Assembly (NCBI RefSeq): GCF_000317575.1
Contig: NC_019748.1
Span: forward strand, 946,001 to 1,010,000
Reading direction: 5' to 3'
Length of the DNA: 64,000 nucleotides
DNA from: Stanieria cyanosphaera PCC 7437
GTDB taxonomy: Bacteria > Cyanobacteriota > Cyanobacteriia > Cyanobacteriales > Xenococcaceae
This document shows, piece by piece, positions 55,669-64,000 of the stretch (position 1 is its first letter; each line of letters opens with the position of its first letter). A model generated the notes under the pieces. The model saw only the letters and a list, made by a program, of their open reading frames with translations. It did no database searches and was not told the DNA's origin. Both the position numbers and the translations under genes were made by a program.

Positions 55669-55860
55669 ATTCAGTTATCAGTTATCAGTTATCAGTAGAG
55701 ACGTTCCATGGAACGTCTCTATAGTTATCAGTAGGGGCGGGGTGTATAAACAAGGGGTCGTCTGCGTCATCGTATGGCGCAGTTCATGAACCCCGTTCTG
55801 GAGGTTTTTTCCAGAGACAGCCCCTTGCGAACCAACCTTCGCCCGTACATCAGTTATCTG
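55669..55860. repeat. Composite repeat region between the decarboxylase and cbiT
   Basis: Contains TTATCAG tandem units (55675-55694), the palindrome at 55695-55722 with arms GTAGAGACGTTCC and GGAACGTCTCTAT, then a large element starting GGGGCGGGGTGTATAAAC and ending ACAGCCCCT (about 55733-55826) related to that at 2163. A TCTGGAGG/TTTTTTCCAGAG hairpin is nested in it. No gene is present. Confidence 0.75.
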
Positions 55861-55923
55861 TAGAATTATCAAAGATGTTTGTTATTAATTGTAGAGCTAG
55901 GATTTTCCGTAACTTCAATCTCA

Positions 55924-57387
55924 TTAATTAATAACTTGAATCGTGGTTAAATTAGGATCGCTACAACCTGAAATTTTACCACCGAGAGTAAGAACTGTTT
56001 GTAAATAATCGATCGCTTCGGAGGTAATAATTTCTCCTGGCATCAAAATTGGAATTCCTGGTGGATAGGGACAAATTAATTCGGCACAAATGCGTCCGCT
56101 AGACTTTTTAATAGCAATAGTTTCACTAGTAGCAAAAAAAGCTTCTCTAGGGGAAAGAGAAAGAGGGGCAAGGGAGAAGAGGGGAGTAGGAGAAAAATGA
56201 ATAAAGGGGGAAGGAGAAAGGGAGAGAGTTTTAAACGCATTAACTAGCTGATTAATGTCTTCAGTGGTATTACCGAGGGAAATGATGAAGGTCAGATGTT
56301 TTAATAAGGGTAGTTCCGCAGTTACTCCTAACTGTTGATCTAAAATTTCATCCGCTTCATACCCAGTTAAACCTAGTTGAGTAACGTTAACTGTTAGTCT
56401 GGTTGGATCGAGATAGCTAAAACCAGGACTAGGGATCAATTCTAAACATGATATTCCTGGTATGGCGGACAATTGTTTTCGAGCTATTGCTGCTAACTCT
56501 AAAGTTTGATTCATCAAGCGATCGCCTGATAAGGCCATTTGTTGTCTGGCAGCATCGAGGGAGGCTAACAAAATATAATTGGGACTGGTTGATTGTAATA
56601 ACTGTAAAGCTTGACTAATTCTACTTGGTGCTATTCGATTACCTTGTAGATGCAGCATCGAAGCTTGAGTCATGGCACTTAAAACCTTATGAGTTGATTG
56701 TACGGTTAAGTCTGCACCCAAACTCAAAGCAGAAGGAGGTAAATCGGGATGAAAAGCAAAATGCGCTCCATGTGCCTCATCAACGAGCAAAGGAATATCA
56801 TACTGATGAGTAATTTGAGCGATCGCCGCTAAATCTCCACCAACTCCTTGATAGGTGGGATATAACACCATTACTGCTTTGGTATCTGGATGTTGCTGTA
56901 GGGTTTGTTTTAGACTTACTGAAGTAATACTGTAAGCTAAATCTTGTTGAGAATCATATTCGGGATTAATAAAAATGGGTATCGCACCAGAAAGAATTAA
57001 ACCCGCGATCGCAGATTGATGAATGTTTCGCGGTAGAATGATTTTATCCCCTGTTTTACAAGTAGCTAAAATTGCTGCGATAATTCCGCAAGTAGAACCA
57101 TTAATCAAAAACCAAGTTTGTTGTGCGCCAAAAAGTTCTGCTGCTAAATGTTGTGCTTCCTTAATTACTCCTTCTGGCGCAAATAAATTATCTAATTGAG
57201 GTAATTCTGGTAAATCTACTTTAAATACCGAATTTCCCAAAATATCAGTCAAATTACTAGCAATTCCTTGTCCTTTTTTATGTCCTGGTGCATAAAATGC
57301 AGCATCAGGTTGTTGCGATAAACTTTTCAAGCAATCAACGAGAGGAGTTTGAGATTGAGAAAGGCAAGAAAAATTTGATATTTTCAT
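55924..57387 (-). CDS. Orn/Lys/Arg decarboxylase family PLP enzyme
   Basis: A 487-residue fold-type I PLP enzyme. The opening FYAPGHKKGQGIASNLTDIL and FLINGSTCGIIAAILATCKT are typical, VDEAHGAHFAFHP holds the PLP-binding Asp, and VQSTHKVLSAMTQASMLHLQ carries the Schiff-base Lys. The C-terminal segment CPYPPGIPILMPGEIITSEA is the family's conserved end. It probably decarboxylates arginine or lysine for polyamine synthesis. A low-complexity insert (LSLSPSPFIHFSPTPLFSLA onward, encoded about 56149-56232) interrupts the C-terminal domain. Confidence 0.88.
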   Translation of the reverse strand: MKISNFSCLSQSQTPLVDCLKSLSQQPDAAFYAPGHKKGQGIASNLTDILGNSVFKVDLPELPQLDNLFAPEGVIKEAQHLAAELFGAQQTWFLINGSTCGIIAAILATCKTGDKIILPRNIHQSAIAGLILSGAIPIFINPEYDSQQDLAYSITSVSLKQTLQQHPDTKAVMVLYPTYQGVGGDLAAIAQITHQYDIPLLVDEAHGAHFAFHPDLPPSALSLGADLTVQSTHKVLSAMTQASMLHLQGNRIAPSRISQALQLLQSTSPNYILLASLDAARQQMALSGDRLMNQTLELAAIARKQLSAIPGISCLELIPSPGFSYLDPTRLTVNVTQLGLTGYEADEILDQQLGVTAELPLLKHLTFIISLGNTTEDINQLVNAFKTLSLSPSPFIHFSPTPLFSLAPLSLSPREAFFATSETIAIKKSSGRICAELICPYPPGIPILMPGEIITSEAIDYLQTVLTLGGKISGCSDPNLTTIQVIN

Positions 57388-57637
57388 GATCTTTGAGCTA
57401 GTTTAAACCAAAAAAAATATTTTTTTAGCTGAATATTTTTAGTTTGTGACCTAGTTTTTTCTTGATAAAGATATCTTTTTAATCTTAACTTTATACACCT
57501 CGCTTCTATTTAAAGATTAAGTAAAAAAAAACTATAAGCAATTTTTTTTCAGTGTTTTTTCTGATATCTTTTGTTTAAGATAAATAAACTAGAGGATTAA
57601 TTAAGTGTATTTATTAAAAGAAGAATCATGCCCAGCC

Positions 57638-58360
57638 ATGGAAGTTAATAAAAAAAAAATACTGGTAGTCGATGACGATCCTGCTTTAGTCAAATTAATT
57701 TGCAGATTTTTTAATTACAATAATTACTTGACAGAATATGCTGAGGATGGCAAACAAGCTCGGCAAATTTTCAGGAAGTTTAAGCCTGATTTAGTAATTT
57801 TAGATATTAATTTACCCGATGAAACAGGATTAAATTTGTGTCAAGAAATTAGAAAAACTGACGCAATTATTATCATGCTTAGTTCAATGCAAGATACTAA
57901 TTATATTTTAGAAGCTTTTGAACGAGGAGCAGACGATTATATTATTAAACCTTTTAATTTACAAATTCTCAAAGCAAAAATTGAAGCTTTATTAAGAAGA
58001 TATAAACCTCTCTCCACTAATAATACTAATAGAAAACCTTTAGTTTTAGATCAGTTAATAATTGATTTTTGTCGTCGAGAAGTAATTCTAGATGGTACAA
58101 GCGTTACTTTAACAGCATTAGAATTTGATTTACTACATTTTTTAGCAACTAATCCCAATCGAGTTTGGGATCGAGCAGAGTTAATTGTAGCGATTTGGAA
58201 TCGTGATGATTACACTGGTGACGATCGCAAAGTTGATATTCATATTGGTCGAATTCGCAAAAAAATAGGCGATCTCGATGGGAGACTAATTAAAACAATT
58301 TGGGGTAGAGGTTATATGTTTGAGTTAGCTAATGGCGATAAAGTAAAATTAGCAGACTAA
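57638..58360 (+). CDS. OmpR/PhoB-type response regulator
   Basis: A 240-residue response regulator. The receiver has the acidic pocket DDD (12-14), phosphoacceptor Asp56 (DLVILDINLPDETG) and the conserved Lys in DDYIIKPFNLQILKA. The winged-helix effector (VTLTALEFDLLHFLATNPNR, then VDIHIGRIRKKIGD) binds DNA. No histidine kinase is adjacent, so it is an orphan here. The ATG at 57638 gives the usual receiver start; a GTG at 57605 adds 11 residues. The stop is 33 bp before ychF. Confidence 0.9.
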   Translation: MEVNKKKILVVDDDPALVKLICRFFNYNNYLTEYAEDGKQARQIFRKFKPDLVILDINLPDETGLNLCQEIRKTDAIIIMLSSMQDTNYILEAFERGADDYIIKPFNLQILKAKIEALLRRYKPLSTNNTNRKPLVLDQLIIDFCRREVILDGTSVTLTALEFDLLHFLATNPNRVWDRAELIVAIWNRDDYTGDDRKVDIHIGRIRKKIGDLDGRLIKTIWGRGYMFELANGDKVKLAD

Positions 58361-58393
58361 AACTTATCGATTAAACCCTTAACTACAATTGTT

Positions 58394-58729
58394 ATGTTAC
58401 GAGCCGGAATCGTCGGACTACCGAATGTTGGCAAATCTACCTTATTCAATGCTTTAGTGGCTAATGCTAAAGCGGATGCAGCTAATTTCCCTTTTTGTAC
58501 TATTGAACCTAATGTAGGTGTGGTATCTGTACCTGATGAACGTTTAGAGGTATTGGCAAAAATATCCCAATCAGCCAAAATCGTTCCTACCAGGATTGAG
58601 TTTGTTGATATTGCTGGCTTAGTCGAAGGTGCAAGTAAAGGCGAAGGTTTAGGTAATCAGTTTCTTGCCAATATTCGCGAAGTTGATGCCATCGTTCACG
58701 TTGTCCGTTGTTTCGACGATGATGATATT
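58394..58729 (+). CDS. ychF: Redox-regulated ATPase YchF (Obg-like GTPase), exon 1
   Basis: The first 112 codons of YchF. The P-loop GLPNVGKST is at residues 8-16, the conserved [14 protein letters not shown] follows, and the G3 motif is [20 protein letters not shown]. The segment ends in RCFDDDDI, exactly where a group II intron begins (GTGCG). Joining this to exon 2 (61514-62269) gives DDDDI-IHVAGSVDPVRDIEV, the standard family sequence, and a 363-residue protein. YchF/OLA1 hydrolyses ATP and binds the ribosome. Reading on into the intron would add only four residues and a stop, so splicing is needed. Confidence 0.93.
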
Positions 58730-59127
58730 GTGCGACCCGTTTAGTACAAAAGTACTCTAAAAGTACGTGGTACTAGCCTGGTGAAAGAGGAACGTATTAA
58801 GCAATGTTAAGAAATTAGCAAAAATTAACTCAAGTACTCCAGAACCTTGACAACTAAATAATCCGTGAAGGTGAGAGTAACCTGTAATAAGGTCGCTAAA
58901 TAATAATAAAAGTATAAAGACTCAAGCCCTTCTCCGCAAGTGTTGGCGGTAAAAGCATAGAGCGTCCCTCTCTGTGAAGAGAGTGAGAAGTTTCCCTTAT
59001 ACCTGGAATGATAACCCAGGGATAAAAGCGGGACTAAAAGGAGCAACGACTGATAGTCTAAATCGGTCAACTTCTAGCAAGAATCTATGAGTAGCGCAAG
59101 CAAACTAGCCTGATGTCGTTACATCGA

Positions 59128-59304
59128 AACAGCCAAACAGACTGTTAGGCTGTGTCCAAAAGGACATTGTTTAAAAGATGGTTTTAGAAGATATCTCTAA
59201 AATCCAACACTATCAAAACACGGCATCTAATAAGGCAAAGTCATAAGTATCGTTAAAGTTAAACAGCCAAATAGACTTTATGGGCTGTAGCCAAAAGGCA
59301 CTGG
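59128..59304 (+). repeat. Duplicated segment in intron domain I
   Basis: AACAGCCAAACAGACT at 59128 and AACAGCCAAATAGACT at 59262 start two similar stretches of about 43 bases, both continuing with GGCTGT and CCAAAAGG. They probably form paired structural arms of domain I. Confidence 0.6.
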
Positions 59305-59628
59305 TTCGCAAAACAATAACTCCAGTTCCGTTAGGAGTTATCAACACCTGTTAGAACCCGGTATAAAGACAGACTCTAAGGATTCATACCAACGGATTAT
59401 TTGGAACGGGAAAACCCCCTTACACCTCTCTAAAGAGTAGTCAATCAAGACGCAACAATCTTCCAACTAAGGAAGGGAGTAAGGGGAGTAGGATTGGTCA
59501 AAAAGCAAAAGCCTCAACCCGAAATAACGGGTATCATCTGACCAAAACAAAGGGAAGAAAGGGTAATGCCGAGGATAAGCTGACGTGACCACTGTAAATA
59601 GGATGATAGAAGATCAAGTAGGATAAAA

Positions 59629-61434
59629 ATGGCTAAAACACATTCAATACAACAGAATAGTGTGGCATGGCAAGAGATAGACTGGCGTAAAGTCAGAAAA
59701 ACTGTTGCGAAAATCCAAAAGAGAATCTATCGAGCCAGCATCAACGGCGATGTCAAGAAAGTACGCCAATTACAAAAAACACTAATCAATTCCTACCATG
59801 CCAAATTAACGGCAGTCAGACAAATAACACAGGATAACTCAGGCAAAAAGACAGCAGGGGTGGATAGAATAAAGTCCCTCACACCACACCAGCGACTAAA
59901 GCTAGCCGAAAACTTGAAGCTAACGGATAAAGCCAAACCTGTAAGGCGAGTCTACATCCCAAAAGCCAATGGTGAAAAGCGACCACTGGGAATCCCCACT
60001 ATCTATGACAGAGCAACCCAGAGTCTAGTGAAAATGGCACTCGAACCAGAATGGGAATCAAAATTCGAGCCGAATAGCTACGGATTTAGACCAGGAAGAA
60101 GCGCACACGACGCAATCGAAGCCATATTTAATTCAATAAGACAAAAAAGCAAATACGTACTGGACGCTGACATAGCCAAATGTTTTGACTGCATCAACCA
60201 TTCAAAACTACTCAAAAAACTAAATACGTACCCCAAGATACGCAAGCAAATAAAATCTTGGCTAAAAGCAGGAATACTGGATAATGGAGAATTAATTTTT
60301 CCAGATAAAGGTACTCCGCAAGGCGGAGCTATAAGCCCACTACTCGCAAACATAGCACTACATGGAATGGAAAAAGAAATCGAAATGTATGCGGAAAGCT
60401 TAAAAGGCAGGAAAAATTATAATAAAACCGCCCTAAAGTTAATCAGATATGCAGACGATTTCGTAATTACCCACGACAATTTAGAAGCTATAGAGCAATG
60501 CAAGAACATAATCAATGAATGGTTGAAAGACATCGGACTGGAACTAAAACCAGAAAAAACAAGAATAACCCACACCCTAAGAGAACATGAAGGTCAAAAA
60601 CCAGGATTCGACTTCCTAGGTTTTCAAATAAGACAATTCCCTGTAGGAAAACACCAAACTGGTAAAACAGCACAGGGAAGACCAATTGGCTTCAAAACCA
60701 TAATCAGACCTTCTCAAGAAAGTGTTAAAAAACATTATCAAAATCTTGCCAGAATAGTAGACAGTCACAAGGCAAAAAGCCAACACACGCTGATTCAAAA
60801 ATTGAATCCAGTAATAATAGGATGGGCAAACTACTATAAATCAGTAAGTAGCAAAGAAACATTCTCAAAAATGGATACACTGCTATTTAAAAAATTATGG
60901 CAATGGGGATGTAGAAGACACGCAAACAAAGGGAAAACCTGGGTTAAGGACAAATACTGGCATAGGATTGGAATAAAAATCTGGAATTTTATTGGGGAAG
61001 GCAAACAATTGGCAGAACACTCCAAAACAAAAATCTCAAAACATATTAAAGTAAAAGGGGAAATAAGTCCCTACAACGGAGATGAAATATATTGGAGTAT
61101 GCGGATGAGAAATCATCCCACCATGCCAAGAAGAAAGTCAAACCTACTAAAAATTCAAAAAGGAATATGTAATTGGTGCAAAGAGTACTTTCACACGGGA
61201 GAGAAGATGGAAGTAGACCACATCACACCGAGAGAAATCAAAGGTGATAACAGTTATGGAAATCTTCAACTCCTACACAAACATTGTCACGATACAAAGA
61301 CCAAAGAAGATTTAAACCAGATAAGAATACATAAAATCAGAAAATCCAGAAACAACCTAGTACAAAAAGATTGGAAATGGATAGATGATATGTTGGTCTG
61401 CGTCAAGGATGGTACTCATACAGAGCCTATTTAG
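59629..61434 (+). CDS. ltrA: Group II intron reverse transcriptase/maturase with HNH endonuclease
   Basis: A 601-residue multifunctional protein. The reverse transcriptase covers about residues 60-330; its active-site motif YADD is at 274-277 (LIRYADDFVITH), and GFRPGRSAHDAIEAI and GTPQGGAISPLLANIALHG are RT motifs 2 and 4. The maturase X domain follows (VIIGWANYYKSVSSKETF). A C-terminal HNH endonuclease is present (CNWCKEYFH, EVDHITPREIKGDNSYGNLQ, HCHDTKTKEDL). All key residues are present, so retrohoming and splicing functions look intact. AGGA precedes the ATG at 59629. It lies within the intron between domain I-III RNA and domain V. Confidence 0.95.
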   Translation: MAKTHSIQQNSVAWQEIDWRKVRKTVAKIQKRIYRASINGDVKKVRQLQKTLINSYHAKLTAVRQITQDNSGKKTAGVDRIKSLTPHQRLKLAENLKLTDKAKPVRRVYIPKANGEKRPLGIPTIYDRATQSLVKMALEPEWESKFEPNSYGFRPGRSAHDAIEAIFNSIRQKSKYVLDADIAKCFDCINHSKLLKKLNTYPKIRKQIKSWLKAGILDNGELIFPDKGTPQGGAISPLLANIALHGMEKEIEMYAESLKGRKNYNKTALKLIRYADDFVITHDNLEAIEQCKNIINEWLKDIGLELKPEKTRITHTLREHEGQKPGFDFLGFQIRQFPVGKHQTGKTAQGRPIGFKTIIRPSQESVKKHYQNLARIVDSHKAKSQHTLIQKLNPVIIGWANYYKSVSSKETFSKMDTLLFKKLWQWGCRRHANKGKTWVKDKYWHRIGIKIWNFIGEGKQLAEHSKTKISKHIKVKGEISPYNGDEIYWSMRMRNHPTMPRRKSNLLKIQKGICNWCKEYFHTGEKMEVDHITPREIKGDNSYGNLQLLHKHCHDTKTKEDLNQIRIHKIRKSRNNLVQKDWKWIDDMLVCVKDGTHTEPI

Positions 61435-61438
61435 AGAG

Positions 61439-61472
61439 GAGCGGAATGAGGTGAAAGTCTCACGTTCCGTTC
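61439..61472 (+). ncRNA. Group II intron domain V
   Basis: A 34-base hairpin GAGCGGAATGAGGTG / AAAG / TCTCACGTTCCGTTC, with the usual GAAA-type tip and bulge. It is the catalytic domain of group II ribozymes, immediately after the maturase stop codon. Confidence 0.9.
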
Positions 61473-61513
61473 TGAAGACGAGTCGGCTTGGTGACAAGTC
61501 GGCTTAGTTTAAC

Positions 61514-62269
61514 ATTCATGTTGCTGGTTCGGTCGATCCAGTTAGAGATATAGAAGTTATTAATTTAGAATTATCCTTGGCCGATTTAGCTCAAGTTGAC
61601 AAAAGGATTGAAAGAGTACGAAAACAAGCTAAAAATAGTAAAGAAGCTCAAGCAGAGATGGTAGTACTAGAAAAACTTAGTGCTGCCCTTAACGAAGGTA
61701 AATCGGTTAGACAAGTTGATTTAGCTGAAGAAGAAACAGAAATTATTCAATCTTTAGGATTATTGACCGCTAAACCTGTAATTTTTGCTGCTAATGTGTC
61801 CGAAGATGATTTAGCTAGTGGTAACGATTGGGTAGAACAGGTAAAAACGATCGCCTCTACAGAAAATGCTAAAGTGGTGATTGTTTCGGCACAAGTAGAA
61901 TCAGAATTAATTGAATTATCAGAAGCGGAAAAACAAGATTTTCTAGAATCCTTGGGAGTAAGTGAAGGAGGCTTAAAATCCCTGATCAAAGCTACTTATG
62001 AACTTTTGGGTTTAAGAACATATTTAACCACTGGGGAAACAGAAACCCGTGCTTGGACGATTAAATCAGGCATGAAAGCACCCCAAGCAGCAGGTGTAAT
62101 CCATTCAGACTTTGAACGAGGTTTTATTCGTGCTGAAACTATTTCCTATCAAGATTTAGTGCATTCAGGTTCGATGGTAACAGCTAAAGAAAAGGGATTG
62201 GTTCGTTCCGAAGGTAAAGATTATGTTGTCCAAGAAGGCGATGTCATGTTATTTCGCTTTAATGTATAA
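61514..62269 (+). CDS. ychF: Redox-regulated ATPase YchF, exon 2
   Basis: The remaining 251 residues of YchF after the intron. It opens IHVAGSVDPVRDIEVINLEL, with the long coiled-coil (ADLAQVDKRIERVRKQAKNS). The TGS domain near the C-terminus (LRTYLTTGETETRAWTIKSG, MVTAKEKGLVRSEGKDYVVQ, EGDVMLFRFNV) is complete. Exon 2 has no own ribosome-binding site or ATG; a TTG at 61577 starts an open frame but lacks the first 21 residues. The full protein depends on splicing. Confidence 0.93.
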   Translation: MHVAGSVDPVRDIEVINLELSLADLAQVDKRIERVRKQAKNSKEAQAEMVVLEKLSAALNEGKSVRQVDLAEEETEIIQSLGLLTAKPVIFAANVSEDDLASGNDWVEQVKTIASTENAKVVIVSAQVESELIELSEAEKQDFLESLGVSEGGLKSLIKATYELLGLRTYLTTGETETRAWTIKSGMKAPQAAGVIHSDFERGFIRAETISYQDLVHSGSMVTAKEKGLVRSEGKDYVVQEGDVMLFRFNV

Positions 62270-62295
62270 GTAGTATCGCATAGGAGTTTACTTAA

Positions 62296-62649
62296 ATGGT
62301 TGCTCTGTTAATTACCTGGTTAGTTACCGCCGTAAGTCTTTTGATTATTTCCAAATTACGGATAGGAGTAGAAATTGACAGCTTTGGGAAAGCTTTGCTT
62401 TCTGCGGTAGTTTTTGGGATTTTAAACGCTTTAATTCGCCCTGTGCTAGCTTTTTTTGCTTTTCCTCTGACGATTATTACCTTTGGGTTATTTGCTTTAG
62501 TAATTAACGCTATCATTTTTGGTCTAGCTGCTGCTTTAGTCCCAGGATTTAGATTGCGTTGGGGTTTTTGGAGTGCATTAATTGGCTCTTTTGCTTTGGG
62601 AGTAATTAACTCAATAATTTTTAGAATACTTCCTTTTACTGCCGGTTAA
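62296..62649 (+). CDS. Phage holin family (YvlD-like) membrane protein
   Basis: A 117-residue membrane protein with four hydrophobic helices (LLITWLVTAVSLLIISKL, SAVVFGILNALIRPVLAFFA, FPLTIITFGLFALVINAIIF, GFWSALIGSFALGVINSIIF). The ALIRPVLAFFAFPLTIITFG stretch is the signature of the PF04020 (phage holin 4 superfamily) group. Despite the family name, chromosomal members are not known lysis genes. It starts 26 bp after ychF and may be co-transcribed with it. Confidence 0.85.
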   Translation: MVALLITWLVTAVSLLIISKLRIGVEIDSFGKALLSAVVFGILNALIRPVLAFFAFPLTIITFGLFALVINAIIFGLAAALVPGFRLRWGFWSALIGSFALGVINSIIFRILPFTAG

Positions 62650-62719
62650 TACGAGTGATAATCTGACTCAAAAACTGATAATTGCTCATGATCTTCGGAT
62701 TTTGAGCGATTTTTTAGAT

Positions 62720-64000
62720 TTATTGCCATTGAGCAAAAATTTGTTGAATTTGTGCGATCGCACTATCGGCTGCTTGTTCTGGGGAAATATCTTCCAAGAT
62801 GATTTTTTTGAGTGCTTGTCCCCAAATATTTTGTTCTAAAACTAAGCTATAAGCAGGATTTTGCACAGAATAAAATAGTCTGGTTGGTTGATCGATTAAA
62901 GTTTTAACTGCGGTATAAATATGGGGATCTGCCTGATTTTGCCAAAATTTGTCTTTTCTTGCTGCGGTCATAACAGGAACATAACGACCTCCAGCACTTT
63001 TGAGATAATCTGCAATTACTTCTGGTTGAATCAAATAAGTAAGAAATTCTTTGGCTATTTTTTCCTGTTTAGCTCCTGCCAAAATCACAGCTTGTCTAAC
63101 TGATACAATGTGACGCATGGGTTCGCCATTGGGTTTACGAGGAAATTCAGCAATGCCCAGTTTATTAAAATAAGTTTCTGGATCTTGACGTACCGCACTA
63201 GCAATAGAAAGAGTAGGATTGGGAGTCATCAAGACTTGACGATTGAGTAAGTTACGATTGTTGTCAGGGTCTAACCATTGTAATGCTTGAGGAGGAATAT
63301 ATCCTTGTTGATACAGTTGTTGATACCATTGCAAACAAGTAATAATTCCTTGGCGAACTTGAGGTTGATCAATCAACAAATTTCCTTCAGAATCTAAAAT
63401 TTCGACATCGTAAGCTTCTAAAATTTGCTCAAATAAATAGTAAGTATCTGAAGCTTCGACGGAAATAGGAATCCCAAGAGCATATATTTCTGATTGTGCT
63501 TGAGTTTTGATTTGCTCAGATATAGGTTGCCAAAATTGCCAAAAATTGTCCCAATCTTGAGGAATATCCTGGGCAGTTTTCCCTACTTGTTTTAACCAAT
63601 CTTGCCAATAAAAAATATGAATAGTTGCTTGATGAAGCGGAACTGCATAGTAACTTTTTTGCTCTGCCTTTTGATTATATAAATAAGCAGCTTTTAAAGC
63701 AGTAGTAGAATATAGTTTTTCTATTGGTTTGATTACTTCAGAGACATCGGCTAGTTTTCCTTGCCAAGCGAGTAAAGGATATTCAGCACGACTAGAAAAT
63801 AAAACATCTGGAGGATTACCAGCTTCAATAGCTCTTTTTGTTTTTTGAGTAATTTCGTCAGCAGTATAAAAGGTCAGTTCTACTTGATTACCAGTTTTTT
63901 GTTGCCAATTATTAACAAGTTTTTGCAGAATTTCGTCTTCTTCAGGAATATAACCTTTATCCCACCAAATTTGTAATGTATCAGAGCTATTAGTTGATTG
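62720..64000 (-). CDS. ABC transporter extracellular solute-binding protein (5' end beyond window)
   Basis: The frame is open from 64000 to the stop at 62720, 426 codons plus stop, so the gene's start lies beyond the window. The residues LQIWWDKGYIPEEDEILQKL, then VELTFYTADEITQKTKRAIE and NPPDVLFSSRAEYPLLAWQG, fit family 1 solute-binding proteins for sugars or oligosaccharides. The C-terminal lobe has LAGAKQEKIAKEFLTYLIQP and YLKSAGGRYVPVMTAARKD. The signal peptide should be in the missing part. It converges with the holin-family gene. Confidence 0.85.
   Translation of the reverse strand, partial: QSTNSSDTLQIWWDKGYIPEEDEILQKLVNNWQQKTGNQVELTFYTADEITQKTKRAIEAGNPPDVLFSSRAEYPLLAWQGKLADVSEVIKPIEKLYSTTALKAAYLYNQKAEQKSYYAVPLHQATIHIFYWQDWLKQVGKTAQDIPQDWDNFWQFWQPISEQIKTQAQSEIYALGIPISVEASDTYYLFEQILEAYDVEILDSEGNLLIDQPQVRQGIITCLQWYQQLYQQGYIPPQALQWLDPDNNRNLLNRQVLMTPNPTLSIASAVRQDPETYFNKLGIAEFPRKPNGEPMRHIVSVRQAVILAGAKQEKIAKEFLTYLIQPEVIADYLKSAGGRYVPVMTAARKDKFWQNQADPHIYTAVKTLIDQPTRLFYSVQNPAYSLVLEQNIWGQALKKIILEDISPEQAADSAIAQIQQIFAQWQ

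Larger units (their letters stand above)
58730..61513 (+). mobile_element. Group II intron with reverse transcriptase, inserted in ychF
   Basis: The element begins GTGCGACCC, the bacterial group II 5' consensus, and ends TTTAAC at 61513. Its 2784 bases hold a structured 5' region (58730-59628), an RT-maturase-HNH gene (59629-61434), domain V (61439-61472) and a domain VI stem with a candidate branch A in GGCTTAGTTTAAC. Exact removal restores ychF in phase 0. A candidate EBS1, GATATC at 59190-59195, pairs with the exon end GATATT (58724-58729) with five Watson-Crick pairs and one G-U. It is probably an active or recently active retroelement. Confidence 0.92.

Noticed and set aside
58741-59628. 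Additional protein-coding genes in the 5' part of the intron
   Set aside because: Open frames are short and on both strands; the sequence is the structured RNA of intron domains I-III.
61577-62269. Separate truncated YchF gene starting at the TTG
   Set aside because: Homology continues upstream to 61514, and exact splicing with exon 1 gives the full protein.
62296-62649. Prophage holin and lysis module
   Set aside because: No other phage genes are present; the family is widespread in bacterial chromosomes.
1-64000. tRNA or rRNA genes
   Set aside because: I saw no cloverleaf with T-loop and anticodon signatures and no rRNA-like stretch in any gap, although reading by eye can miss one.

Overview
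This window is chromosomal DNA from a cyanobacterium. The evidence is psbY, an ndhA-ndhI-ndhG-ndhE operon, CP43/IsiA-type chlorophyll proteins, zeta-carotene desaturase, cyanobacterial SLH-OprB iron porins, minimal sucrose-phosphate synthase plus sucrose synthase, many HIP1-type GCGATCGC sites and a low overall GC content. The gene set and repeat style suggest a unicellular or baeocyte-forming lineage (Stanieria/Pleurocapsa-like), but that placement is only an impression.

Layout. 1-4.8 kb: GST fragment, VOC protein, TIGR02652 protein, gamma-carbonic anhydrase, psbY, mutL, coiled-coil J protein. 5-8.6 kb: HerA-like ATPase and an unknown gene, with a short inverted copy of a mutL segment between. 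8.6-12.3 kb: zds, Mut7-C RNase, pdhB. 12.3-16.8 kb: IS701-type transposase remnant, tldD, Fur box and iron porin. 16.9-19.7 kb: ndhAIGE. 20-24.3 kb: HtrA protease, NB-ARC regulator, sucrose-phosphate synthase. 24.5-27.9 kb: a decayed isi (iron-stress chlorophyll protein) locus with two broken antenna genes and a retained isiC-like hydrolase. 28-37.4 kb: MscS channel, YqaE, GH13, GMC oxidoreductase, Rieske-FAD protein, large GH63/MGH1-like glycosidase. 39-47.3 kb: a tight six-gene operon of three glycosyltransferases, an ABC exporter, an APH-like kinase and an SLH porin. 47.4-54 kb: DUF29, susA, ppsA. 54-58.4 kb: cdsA, cbiT, an Orn/Lys/Arg decarboxylase, an OmpR-type regulator. 58.4-62.3 kb: ychF split by a group II intron. 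62.3-64 kb: holin-like membrane protein and a partial solute-binding protein.

Three themes stand out. First, ychF is interrupted in phase 0 by an ORF-bearing group II intron; exact removal restores a standard 363-residue GTPase. Second, small palindromic repeats are scattered between genes, and three have apparently entered coding sequence without breaking the frame (htrA-like protease, a GT4 glycosyltransferase, the GH63-like glycosidase). Two members of one family differ by a compensatory base pair in the stem. Third, the glycosyltransferase/ABC/kinase/porin operon looks like a complete make-and-export pathway for an unidentified glycosylated product. A cluster of TTAAATGAG-type motifs between the NB-ARC regulator and sps is a candidate regulatory array.
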